This document shows positions 7,380 to 15,666 of a stretch of 25,713 nt of DNA, one piece after another. Below the pieces are notes generated by a model, which saw nothing but the letters and a program-made list of their open reading frames with translations, was not told where the DNA came from and did not search any database. Position 1 is the first letter of the stretch. Each line of letters opens with the position of its first letter. The stretch comes from Planctomycetaceae bacterium (GTDB lineage Bacteria > Planctomycetota > Planctomycetia > Pirellulales > Thermoguttaceae): NCBI GenBank assembly GCA_009776995.1, contig WRMR01000009.1, positions 1-25,713 of the forward strand, written 5' to 3'. The translations under genes were made by a program, and so were the position numbers.

Positions 7380-7817
7380 CTATGCTGCTGACAACCTGTC
7401 AAGCAAAGTAAATGTAATCGCCTCAAAAACGTCTTCGCAGATGTCGAGCTGCCGGTCGTCCGACTGCCAGTAAACCGCGAACGTCCGGTCGACGGTGGAA
7501 AAACTGAGGATCAAGGCAGTATTGACCAGATCGAAATAAATGAAGTCCATTTCATAACCGACCAGCTTGTATTTGCCGATGACGCGTTCGACAGGCGTAT
7601 GGTCAACGCGGTCGTACTCGGACTGCAAAGCGTCGAGTGCCTTTTTTGTAAGGCTTTCAGGTGATGTTTTCGCGGGACTGACCGAAACCATCCAAAACGC
7701 CCCGCCGGGACTGCTCAAATGGACGGTCAATTCCCCTTCGCCCATCTCGTTTTCTTCGAGATGCCAATTCTCGGGATAAGCAAAACAAATTCCGTTGGCT
7801 CGATATTCTGCCGGCAT
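7380..7817 (-). CDS. Conserved small protein of unknown function, possibly PsbP-like fold
   Basis: This 145-residue protein has no signal peptide or membrane segment. The opening (YRANGICFAYPENWHLEE) and alternating beta-strands resemble the PsbP/DUF1795-type fold, where a short strand followed by YPxxW is common. This is a fold-level guess only. No catalytic motif is visible. It is the first gene of the minus-strand series, about 85 nt downstream of a good promoter, and is followed by hemD after 33 bp. The ATG at 7817 has no convincing ribosome site but is the first Met after the promoter. Confidence 0.75.
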   Translation of the reverse strand: MPAEYRANGICFAYPENWHLEENEMGEGELTVHLSSPGGAFWMVSVSPAKTSPESLTKKALDALQSEYDRVDHTPVERVIGKYKLVGYEMDFIYFDLVNTALILSFSTVDRTFAVYWQSDDRQLDICEDVFEAITFTLLDRLSAA

Positions 7818-7909
7818 GGTTCAAAAGACAGGGTGTCGAAAAGTCTAATGTCAAATCATCGTGGTCGTTGCGCCGCACAGGTTCCGCAAATTCGGAACTT
7901 GTGACATTA

Positions 7910-7938
7910 ATTATACAACAAACCGAACGGAAATGCAA
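7910..7938 (-). promoter_or_regulatory. Sigma70-like promoter for the minus-strand gene series
   Basis: On the minus strand, -35 TTGCAT (7933-7938) and a perfect -10 TATAAT (7910-7915) are separated by exactly 17 bp. Transcription would start near 7903, leaving a leader of about 85 nt before the ATG at 7817. Confidence 0.65.
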
Positions 7939-8056
7939 ACAGGTTTTTGGGGCATGAAACTTAAAAAAGAAAATCTTTCCGTTGCCTGGCAGTTGACAGC
8001 TCACATGCCTTTGTGTGAGAAAAAAAAACGAAATTCAGAATTATCAGAGATTTTTC

Positions 8057-8106
8057 TTGACAAAACGCGCGATTCCGCGCAAAATATAACATAGTCTCGT
8101 TATAAT
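8057..8106 (+). promoter_or_regulatory. Candidate promoter region for the pilus-type operon
   Basis: A perfect -35 TTGACA (8057-8062) is followed by TATAAC (8085-8090, 22-bp spacing, too long for a classic promoter) and by a perfect TATAAT (8101-8106) that lacks a good -35 of its own. A promoter here is likely because the next gene begins at 8333 and the opposite strand is transcribed away from about 7903. The exact elements are uncertain. Confidence 0.35.
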
Positions 8107-8192
8107 GATTACGATGAAAATCTTTTCGCAGTTCTTTTCATTTAAGTTGTTATTTGCCTTGGATTTGTCGAAATACTAATAGCATTGTCTGT

Positions 8193-8220
8193 GGAAATCG
8201 TTCTCCCGGAGAAGATTTCC
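8193..8220 (+). promoter_or_regulatory. Leader hairpin upstream of the PilM-like gene
   Basis: GGAAATC-g-TTCTC and GAGAA-GATTTCC pair around a CCG loop, giving a 12-bp stem with a single bulged G. It lies in the roughly 225-nt leader before the ATG at 8333, with no T-tract after it, so it is not a normal intrinsic terminator. The 7818-8332 gap holds no gene, only this hairpin and the two divergent promoters. Confidence 0.5.
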
Positions 8221-8332
8221 ATCGGTATCGGGTTTCAACGTGCGTCCATTGCAGTGACAGACGGTGACGTGAACGCGGACGGTGCATCAGATTTCACTTG
8301 GTAAAACGCAGGAAAAGTGAGGAGCGGGAGAC

Positions 8333-11173
8333 ATGGCAAAGAACAAAAAACCTGTCTGGGCAATCGACATCGGGAACACGTCACTCAAGGCGTTGCAGTG
8401 CCGCGTCGGAGACGAACCGGGAACCATTGAAGCTCTTGCGTTCGATTACATCGAACACTCGAAAATCCTTTCCCAACCGGGTGCGGAACCCGGCGAGCTG
8501 GTTGCCGAATCGCTCGAAACCTTTCTCTCGCGCAACAGTGTGCAGAAGAGCCGTGTGGCCATCTCCGTTTCAGGCCAGAACACGATTTCGCGTTTTTTGA
8601 AACTCCCGCCGGTCGATAAGAAAAAGCTGCCGGACATCATCCGGCTGGAAGCGAAACAATGGTTACCGTTCGCACTGGACGATGTGGTTTGGGACTACCA
8701 GCCGCTCATCGGCGGGACGATGCACGGGAACACGCTCGTTGACTCGGAAATCGGCATGTTCGCCATGAAGCGGGAATTTGCCGCCCGGGCCATTGTTCCC
8801 TTTGAGAAGGCGGGTATCCCGATTGATTGCATTCAGAGTGCACCGCTGGCCCTGTATAATTTTGCGGCCTTCGACCAGTTCGATCTGACCCAGCTTCAGG
8901 GCGAGCAGGAAGGCGGCACAAAAGGTTTCAACAATTACACGATTATCCTCTGTCTTGGAACCGATTCCAGCGATGTGGTCATCACCAACGGCGTGAAAAT
9001 CTGGGTCCGCAACATCACCATCGGCGGTAACAATTTCACCAAAGCCCTGACCAAGGGCATGAAATTGACCTTCTCAAACGCGGAACATTTGAAGCGCAAC
9101 GCCGCCGCGAGTCAGGACCCCAAAGCCGTCTTCCAGGTCATGCGGCCTGTTTACAACGAGTTGCTCACCGAAGTCAATCGTTCGATTGAGTTTTACGCAA
9201 GTCTCGACCGGAAAGCGAAATTCAGTAAAATTATCGCTCTCGGCAGCTCGACCAAATTGCCCGGTCTGTGCCAGTTCCTGCGGCAGAACTTCGGTTTCGA
9301 TGTTGTTCCGCTGAAAAAATACAACAAGCTGGTCGGCGACGAGGTACTCGCCGCACCGGCCTTTATGGAGAATACCGGCGCGTTCGGCATTTGCTACGGC
9401 CTGACCCTGCAAATGCTGGGCGAATCGGCCATCGCGACGAACCTGATCCCGACCGAAGTGGTCACGCGGCGCATCATCGCCGAGAAGAAACCGTGGCTGC
9501 TTGCCGGGGCGGCCTCGTTGATGCTCGGACTGATCGTGCCGTTTTTAAGCGTGTCCAGGGCATATACGCCCTTGCAGGCCGGGCCGATGACCACCGCAGA
9601 AAGCACCGCAAAGAGTGTGCAGAGCAAATCAAGCAGCCTGACCAGCGAGTGCAGCGGTGTTGTTTCCGATTTCAATAAAATTGATGAGATCGGCAATAAC
9701 ATCACCAGTAATGTTGAAGGCCGTATCCGCTGGCCGGAATTTTACTGTGTTCTCCAATCGGCTCTCCCGCAAAATCAGCCCGGTGCCAGGATAGCCGGGA
9801 CATTGGCACTCCAGGATCGGATTTACGTGACCAATATCGAGGTCCAGAAAATGGATGATCTTTCCTCATGGTGGGATATGGTCAAGTCTCAGCCTCCCGG
9901 TGCGTATGTTTTGGACGAAACAGCCGAAGCCGAGTTCGAAATCGCATCCGACGGCTCCAGTGGTTCCGGGACTTCCGAAACAAGTACAGGCAGTTCGACC
10001 GGTTCCTCCTCATCATCATCATCCGGGACATCCACACCTGCAACTTCCAGCACCTCCTCGTCATCAAGCTCTTCCTCAACTTCAAGTCCATCGTCGTCAT
10101 CCTCGACCGCTTCGACGTCCGGCAATGCGGAAGCGACCATCACCGACCATGATGACACCGGTATCAATCGCGCCAAAGCACCGGAAGGTGAAGGAGCGTA
10201 CATTGTTCAAATGTCGGTCTATCACTTTCACAACCCGGCAGGCGATATCAAAGACGAGGACGGTAATTTGGTGGATTACGATCCTTATAATATTGGTGCT
10301 GAATATCTGCGACGCACACTGTTTCACAACCTGCGTCACAATGTGGTTCAACTCCCCTCCTCGCTTTCCAAACAGTCATTTTCCAGCGGAGGACCTGTGA
10401 ACGTGGAAACTGTGACCATGCAGGAATTCGGGTTCAGTCACCCGGTTATGCTGGATTATAACCGGGCGGTCGAACGTACAATCGTTGACCCCGCCGTCCT
10501 CCAAAAAGCGGTGGAAGAGGCGATTTTGAAAGAACGAACCGCCGCAATCAGAGCCCATGGAACAAGACCCGGCAACTCGCCTGCTGGCCGATATGGATCG
10601 GGTGGTGGTATGAGCGGTAGCAGTATGAGCATGTATGACACCAATGCCATCTCCACATCAATGTCACCTGGAACAGGCGGAATGAGTGGCATGGGAGGGA
10701 TGAACGGCATGGGGAATTACATCAGTCCGCAGAGCGTCCTGATCTCGCTGGCCATGAGCAACAGTTTTGGTGGAGGCAGTAGCAATCCAATGGGAGCTCC
10801 CGGCGGGATGGGCGGCATGAGCCAGGGAACCACCAACGTCCTCAACATGCTGAAATACCAGTTGAAGGACGATGAGAAACTTGATGTGCGCAAATTCGAG
10901 GCCGTCGTTCAGTTTGTGTGGATTCCCAAAACGCCGACCGAACGGGAAGAAGCCAAAGAAGAAAAACTGAAGGCCCAAAGGGAAGCCGAAGCGGCACTGC
11001 AAACTGATGACGATACACAAAATGACGCAACGGACAGCGATGCAACCGACGGCAGTGAAACCGCCAACAATGAAGCCGTTGACAGCGTCAGCGAGGAAAG
11101 TGCCGTTGTGGATACCAACACGGATTCCGCGCAACCCGATGACGAACCAACCGTGACGGATGAAACACCGTAG
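8333..11173 (+). CDS. pilM: PilM-PilN-like fusion, type IV pilus assembly protein with Ser-rich, Gly/Met-rich and acidic regions
   Basis: Residues 1-375 are a PilM actin-like ATPase, with AIDIGNTSLKALQ at the phosphate-binding position, SVSGQNTISRFLKLPP near 78-93 and LEAKQWLPF near 105-113. PilM is cytoplasmic and couples to PilN and the pilus motor. Here the chain continues through one transmembrane helix (about 386-406), a coiled region and a PilN-like extracytoplasmic domain (about 430-535). A Ser/Thr linker (about 538-600), a second folded domain (about 615-730), a Gly/Met-rich tract (about 756-832) and a final acidic Asp/Glu/Thr tail (about 886-946) follow. PilM alone is about 350 residues, so this is a large fusion. 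GGAG precedes the ATG. It heads the operon with the next two genes and prmC. Confidence 0.88.
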   Translation: MAKNKKPVWAIDIGNTSLKALQCRVGDEPGTIEALAFDYIEHSKILSQPGAEPGELVAESLETFLSRNSVQKSRVAISVSGQNTISRFLKLPPVDKKKLPDIIRLEAKQWLPFALDDVVWDYQPLIGGTMHGNTLVDSEIGMFAMKREFAARAIVPFEKAGIPIDCIQSAPLALYNFAAFDQFDLTQLQGEQEGGTKGFNNYTIILCLGTDSSDVVITNGVKIWVRNITIGGNNFTKALTKGMKLTFSNAEHLKRNAAASQDPKAVFQVMRPVYNELLTEVNRSIEFYASLDRKAKFSKIIALGSSTKLPGLCQFLRQNFGFDVVPLKKYNKLVGDEVLAAPAFMENTGAFGICYGLTLQMLGESAIATNLIPTEVVTRRIIAEKKPWLLAGAASLMLGLIVPFLSVSRAYTPLQAGPMTTAESTAKSVQSKSSSLTSECSGVVSDFNKIDEIGNNITSNVEGRIRWPEFYCVLQSALPQNQPGARIAGTLALQDRIYVTNIEVQKMDDLSSWWDMVKSQPPGAYVLDETAEAEFEIASDGSSGSGTSETSTGSSTGSSSSSSSGTSTPATSSTSSSSSSSSTSSPSSSSSTASTSGNAEATITDHDDTGINRAKAPEGEGAYIVQMSVYHFHNPAGDIKDEDGNLVDYDPYNIGAEYLRRTLFHNLRHNVVQLPSSLSKQSFSSGGPVNVETVTMQEFGFSHPVMLDYNRAVERTIVDPAVLQKAVEEAILKERTAAIRAHGTRPGNSPAGRYGSGGGMSGSSMSMYDTNAISTSMSPGTGGMSGMGGMNGMGNYISPQSVLISLAMSNSFGGGSSNPMGAPGGMGGMSQGTTNVLNMLKYQLKDDEKLDVRKFEAVVQFVWIPKTPTEREEAKEEKLKAQREAEAALQTDDDTQNDATDSDATDGSETANNEAVDSVSEESAVVDTNTDSAQPDDEPTVTDETP

Positions 11174-11174
11174 A

Positions 11175-11292
11175 ACGCACGAAAAAACAATTTGTTCGAT
11201 CAATCAGAGCCGCGACGGTAACGGAGTGGTCGTTTCGCTTGATGACTCTCGCGACTCTGATGGAAATGTTCACGTGATTATTGCGCAACTCC
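11175..11292. repeat. Hairpin-forming repeat, full copy A
   Basis: This copy, of about 118 bp, has inverted arms TCAGAGCCGCGA (11204-11215) and TCGCGACTCTGA (11249-11260), with shared flanks (ACGAAAAAACAA on the left, CACGTGATTATTG on the right). It aligns over nearly its full length with 21376-21489. It fills the gap between the first two pilus-locus genes, starting right after the stop codon. Confidence 0.8.
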
Positions 11293-11384
11293 ATCATTAA
11301 TACTCTTCCATTCATTCAACATATTTTTCCGACAAAACAATTTGGGGTTCCCGGACGAAACAGAACCCCCCAACGAGGTGAACC

Positions 11385-13466
11385 ATGGCCAAGGCGAAGT
11401 CAAATTTTTCCGTTGATGCCGTCAAGAAGAATCTGTTCTGGATTTTCGTGCCGGTTGCAATTCTGGCGGTATGGGGCGTATTTTTCATCGCCAATGCGAA
11501 GGCAAAAGCCAATTATCTGGCTCGAGTGCAGGAATTGGAAACCCTGAGAAAAGCTGTCGGTGATATCAAGGGCAATAGCAAACACCCGAACCAGGGGACG
11601 ATTGACGACGCGAAAGTGCAGGAACAGCTCCTGCGCAGCGAGGTCTATCGATCCTGGGAGAGAATGTACGAGGCACAAAAACTCAATTGCACCTGGTCAA
11701 CCAAACTGCACCCGAAATTTCGGGAGCGGATCGAAAACCTGAAATGGATGGAACCCATCCCCGGCGTCGAAGTCCGCGAATGGTATAATACCTTTATGTC
11801 GGTGCAAATTCCGGAATTTCTCGAAATGGCCAACCGCCGCACGGTCTATGTGCGGATTCCTGATCCCTTCAAGCCGGGAGAATATAAAAAGGATGCCAAT
11901 GGTCAAGACCTTTACGTCCCCCTCGACCCGTATGTCGCCGAACCGGATGCGATGCTTCAGCAAAATGCCCAGTCGATTAGCAGCGGTACGGGCATGGGTG
12001 GCATGATGGGAGGCGGGAGTATGGGAGGCGGCGGCATGGGCGGCGGGAGTATGGGAGGTGGTGGCATGGGCGGCGGTAGCAGTTTTACCTCGTTTTCCAC
12101 CACGGCAAGCGGCAGTATGGGAGGTGGCGGCGTCAGTATGGGGGGCGGCAGCAGTATGGGTGTCGGCATGGGGAATGAAATGAGCGCATTGGGCGGCTTG
12201 GCGTCCAATGCCGGCACAACCCTGGACAGTATTTTTGATTCGGCCATCCAGAAAGTCGAAGGAATCGTGGATTGGCCGACCCCGGAAATTTTCACCATCG
12301 TCACTTGGACGGGACAATCCCCTTACTCAGGACAGATTTGGATTGCCCAGGAGGAAGTTTGGGTCTATGAGTCACTGATTAATGTTGTCCGTAAAATCAA
12401 TGAACGAGTGGAGGCGACAGGCCCCCACAACGCGGCCATCAAACGCATCCAGGCCATGTTAATCGGAAAGAATGCCGCCAACATTGTCGCCTCTCCCGGC
12501 ATCCTGGAGCCGCTTGGTTCGTCCGGCGGAATGGGAATGGATATGATGGGCGGCATGGGTGAAATGGGAGGATCAAGTATGGGAGGTCCTGCCATGGGAG
12601 GTGCTGGTGGTACGGGAGGTGATATGTCGATGATGGAAGGAGGAATGATGTCCTCCGGTCCCATGTCGGAAGAAGATACCATTGCCTACCTCAAAAAATA
12701 CCGCTATGTTGATGAAGAGCTGAAGCCTTTGTCCGATTCGGACTCGCCGCCCTTTGCGGAATTTAACATGATGCCCGTTTGCCTGGAATTGATCGTCGAT
12801 CAACGCAAACTTCCTGAAATCCTGGTGGAATGCGCCAACAGCACAATGCCGATCGACATCAAACTGGTCCGTTACAACCCCGCCAACGCAAGAACCGGTC
12901 TCTTGGGTAGTTCCATGGGAGGAATGGGGGGCATGGGCGGCATGGATAGCATGATGGGTGGTAGTGGCGGAATGATGGGACCGGGGAGCGGTGCTTCCTC
13001 GCCTGGCGGTCGTACAGGTTCGGCGGCAGGCGGCGGTCTGGGCGGTTCAGGCGGTATGGGTTCCGGTTCAGACCCCTTTGGAGCGGCCGCGGACGCGCTT
13101 TCCGGATTTGAAGTTGGAGGAAAAATCGGTGTTTATGGTTCTGACGCTGTGATGATCCAAATCGTTGGCGTCATTTCCATTTACAACGAACCGGACCCCA
13201 AGCTGTTGGCGACCGGAGCCAGTGCCCAGGAAAGCGGTCTTGAAGGCGGCGTCAGTCAGGAGATACTTGACCAGGTTGCCGGAGCGGAGGACAACGCCGA
13301 TACTGATACTGCGGAATATTCCTTAGCACCTCCCGCAACGACGACCGATGATTCCGACACGCTTGATGATCATGCAGATGATGCGGACGATGCAACAGAA
13401 GACAACTCGTCAGAAGATGACGCATCAGAGAACAACACGTTGGAAGACGACACAACCGTTGAGTGA
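11385..13466 (+). CDS. PilO/Amuc_1100-like membrane protein with three Gly/Met-rich tracts
   Basis: The 693-residue protein has a short cytoplasmic N-terminus, one transmembrane helix (about 17-37) and a coiled region, which is the PilO topology. Extracytoplasmic segments such as IVDWPTPEIFTIVTWTGQSP (about 300-320) and MPVCLELIVDQRKLPEILVEC (about 462-483) resemble the ferredoxin-like folds of PilO and the Akkermansia pilus-locus protein Amuc_1100. This is a family-level judgement from pattern, not an alignment. Three Gly/Met/Ser tracts (about 200-265, 375-420, 505-563) interrupt or link the folded parts. The last 65 or so residues are an acidic tail. A strong ribosome site, GAGGTGA, precedes the ATG. 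It is the second gene of the pilus-type operon. Confidence 0.82.
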   Translation: MAKAKSNFSVDAVKKNLFWIFVPVAILAVWGVFFIANAKAKANYLARVQELETLRKAVGDIKGNSKHPNQGTIDDAKVQEQLLRSEVYRSWERMYEAQKLNCTWSTKLHPKFRERIENLKWMEPIPGVEVREWYNTFMSVQIPEFLEMANRRTVYVRIPDPFKPGEYKKDANGQDLYVPLDPYVAEPDAMLQQNAQSISSGTGMGGMMGGGSMGGGGMGGGSMGGGGMGGGSSFTSFSTTASGSMGGGGVSMGGGSSMGVGMGNEMSALGGLASNAGTTLDSIFDSAIQKVEGIVDWPTPEIFTIVTWTGQSPYSGQIWIAQEEVWVYESLINVVRKINERVEATGPHNAAIKRIQAMLIGKNAANIVASPGILEPLGSSGGMGMDMMGGMGEMGGSSMGGPAMGGAGGTGGDMSMMEGGMMSSGPMSEEDTIAYLKKYRYVDEELKPLSDSDSPPFAEFNMMPVCLELIVDQRKLPEILVECANSTMPIDIKLVRYNPANARTGLLGSSMGGMGGMGGMDSMMGGSGGMMGPGSGASSPGGRTGSAAGGGLGGSGGMGSGSDPFGAAADALSGFEVGGKIGVYGSDAVMIQIVGVISIYNEPDPKLLATGASAQESGLEGGVSQEILDQVAGAEDNADTDTAEYSLAPPATTTDDSDTLDDHADDADDATEDNSSEDDASENNTLEDDTTVE

Positions 13467-13499
13467 ATCGTGCCTGAAAATGAGGGGCTGAATTACCTA

Positions 13500-13526
13500 C
13501 CCCTCGCCCCTCACCCCTAACCCCTG
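13500..13526. repeat. CCCCTNN heptamer tandem repeat
   Basis: Four 7-bp units (CCCCTCG, CCCCTCA, CCCCTAA, CCCCTG) end 8 bp before the ATG at 13535. An inverted AGGGG lies just upstream (13483-13487), so a small hairpin can form. The array occupies the place where a ribosome-binding site would be. Confidence 0.7.
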
Positions 13527-13534
13527 CTACAGAC

Positions 13535-15625
13535 ATGAAAACGAATCAACCGGGAAAACAGAATCCCCTCTTTTTGTACGTCGATAAAATCGTTTTCGGC
13601 GTTTTGGTTCTGGCCGCGCTGTACTATTGTTACTCGGCCGCGTCGCTGGAGCAAATCGCCTGGACTCCGGATCAGTTGACCCAGGATTCGACTTCGGCGC
13701 AGCAGAATATCGACAAAAGCGAGTTCCGGGAAGAACTCAAAGTCGTTGAATACGAAACGCGCGCCCGTGATATTCGCATCGGGTTCCCGCACAGAAATTA
13801 TCAAACCACGGAAAAGTGGGAGGCCGCCGTCTTTCCGGAAAAGATCAAACGCGGTGTTCCCAAAGTCCTTGAACTCATCAAATTGCGGGCTGTGGCCGGG
13901 GTCGGTGCCGTTAAGGTGCGCGAACGCGAATCGGTGTTTGGCGGAAATACCGCATCGACCGGGGGAATGTCTGATATGGGTGCCTTTGGCGGCGGTGGGA
14001 TGACCGGCGGCATGACGGGAACAGGGATTCAGGCAGGTGCCAAATTGGAAACCACCCACTGGGTGTTGCTGACCGGCTTGATTCAGTATGAGGAGCAGCT
14101 CCGCGAGTACATCAGGACATTTGCCAATGCCATGTATTCGTCGCCGGACGATTACCCGGTCTATCTTTTCATTGACGTTGAGAGGAATGAAATCGGCGTG
14201 AACAACCCGGATGGCACACCGGTCTGGATTCGATTGGACGTTGACACGGAATTTTCCGCGCAGCAGACAAAATGGGCCGGTACGGGTTTGGACCCGGTCG
14301 ATTTCCAATATACGATTCCTCCTCCAAGCCTTTATGTCGCCCCTACGGCCAGCTTGTTGCCGCCTTTGGCCAACCGGCAGTTCGGCCAGGAAGTGGCTTA
14401 CCCGCCTTACATTCCGCTCATGTCCGACACGCTCCGGGCGCAAATACTGGAACAGCAAAAGATTTACAATGACTTGCTTGAAAACAGGCGGCTGAAAAAT
14501 CGTGATGATCTTTTGAAAAATGAAAACAATGAACTGGATATTTTCATCGGCGCAATGGGCGGCGGTGGCGGTATGAGTGGCGGCATGGGCGGTGGTTACG
14601 GCGGCTTGGGAGGCGGCATGAGCGGCGGCTATGGCGGCGGCATGGGAGGGAACACCGGCGCGAGTCAGCTTCCCGGAATGTACAACCCCGGCAGTGGAAT
14701 GGGTGGAACAGGACGCAGCGGCGGCATGGGAGGTGATTACGGCGGCATGAGCGGCAGTATGACAGGTGGCATGGGACGCAGCGGCGGCATGGGCGGAATG
14801 GGAAGCGATTACGGCGGTATGGGTGGAAACACTGCGAATAACACCTGGTGGGTTTACACAAAAACGCCGCCAACGGTCATGGTCGAAGCCAACTATCGCT
14901 TGTTCCGTTATTTTGACTTTACCGTCGAGCCGGAAAAATCCTACCAGTACCGGGTACGGCTTGCCGTAAAAAATCCCAATCACAAACTGGCCGACAGATT
15001 TCTCGACGACGACGCGGTGAAGGACAAAACGAAAGTCGATCTCTGGACGGACTTCTCATTCCCGACCGGACAGGTCGCGGTCAATTCCAACACCCGTATC
15101 GTGGCCAAATCGGTCGGAAACGTTCCGGCGGCGAATCGTGCCTGGTTGTCGCAAAACGCAACCGTTTCCTCCATCGTGTTTGACACATCCGACAACGAAG
15201 ATTACATTGCCAAGGATATCAATGTCACTGTGGGACAGGTTTTGAACTTCCCCAGGCGGGCGGGCGAAAAAGTTTCGAGTCTGACTTCGTCTTCCGGCAT
15301 GTCGGGCGATTCCTCCATGATGGGCGGGATGTCGTCACCGACCGGAGTCTCAGGCTCTGGCACAACCGGCAGAGGAAACACCCAGACGGCCAAAGCGCAA
15401 ACGAAATCGCTGGATCATATTTCCAACCAATCCGTCATTGACGTTGTTGGCAAACGACGACTGATCGGTTCGAATAACGAGCATACACCGGCCGGTCAGG
15501 TCATGCTCATGGCCGCCGATGGAACGATTGAAATCCAATCCATTAAAACGAACAAACTGGAATTGGACCGCTACGAAAAACCGGTGGCCTCAACCACAGG
15601 AATGGGCGGCATGATGTCGCCGTAA
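13535..15625 (+). CDS. Third pilus-locus membrane protein, Gly/Met-rich, family unknown
   Basis: The 696-residue protein has one N-terminal transmembrane helix (about 15-35, VDKIVFGVLVLAALYYCY) and an extracytoplasmic remainder. Folded blocks are seen at about 45-140, 168-330 (TTHWVLLTGLIQYEEQLREY, then DDYPVYLFIDVER) and 437-590 (a beta-rich block with FTVEPEKSYQYRVRL). They are separated by Gly/Met/Tyr tracts at about 142-167, 339-435 and 585-625. I do not recognise a named family. Size, topology and the shared Gly/Met tracts tie it to the two preceding genes, and it may fill the place of PilP or another alignment-complex partner. A heptamer repeat lies directly upstream and no Shine-Dalgarno is visible. 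prmC follows after 41 bp. Confidence 0.8.
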   Translation: MKTNQPGKQNPLFLYVDKIVFGVLVLAALYYCYSAASLEQIAWTPDQLTQDSTSAQQNIDKSEFREELKVVEYETRARDIRIGFPHRNYQTTEKWEAAVFPEKIKRGVPKVLELIKLRAVAGVGAVKVRERESVFGGNTASTGGMSDMGAFGGGGMTGGMTGTGIQAGAKLETTHWVLLTGLIQYEEQLREYIRTFANAMYSSPDDYPVYLFIDVERNEIGVNNPDGTPVWIRLDVDTEFSAQQTKWAGTGLDPVDFQYTIPPPSLYVAPTASLLPPLANRQFGQEVAYPPYIPLMSDTLRAQILEQQKIYNDLLENRRLKNRDDLLKNENNELDIFIGAMGGGGGMSGGMGGGYGGLGGGMSGGYGGGMGGNTGASQLPGMYNPGSGMGGTGRSGGMGGDYGGMSGSMTGGMGRSGGMGGMGSDYGGMGGNTANNTWWVYTKTPPTVMVEANYRLFRYFDFTVEPEKSYQYRVRLAVKNPNHKLADRFLDDDAVKDKTKVDLWTDFSFPTGQVAVNSNTRIVAKSVGNVPAANRAWLSQNATVSSIVFDTSDNEDYIAKDINVTVGQVLNFPRRAGEKVSSLTSSSGMSGDSSMMGGMSSPTGVSGSGTTGRGNTQTAKAQTKSLDHISNQSVIDVVGKRRLIGSNNEHTPAGQVMLMAADGTIEIQSIKTNKLELDRYEKPVASTTGMGGMMSP

Positions 15626-15666
15626 CAGAATGGTCACTTCCACCATGTCACTTTTCGGAGTATCCC

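Noticed and set aside
11983..12180. Gly/Met tract DNA as a CRISPR or minisatellite array
   Set aside because: The unit length is irregular, there are no spacers, and the sequence is in frame within a coherent protein. It is low-complexity coding sequence.
13517..14983. Long minus-strand open frame (488 codons), His/Ala-rich
   Set aside because: It is antisense to the third pilus-locus gene. Its His/Ala-rich content is the complement of the Gly/Met repeats, and it has no start signals or family motifs.
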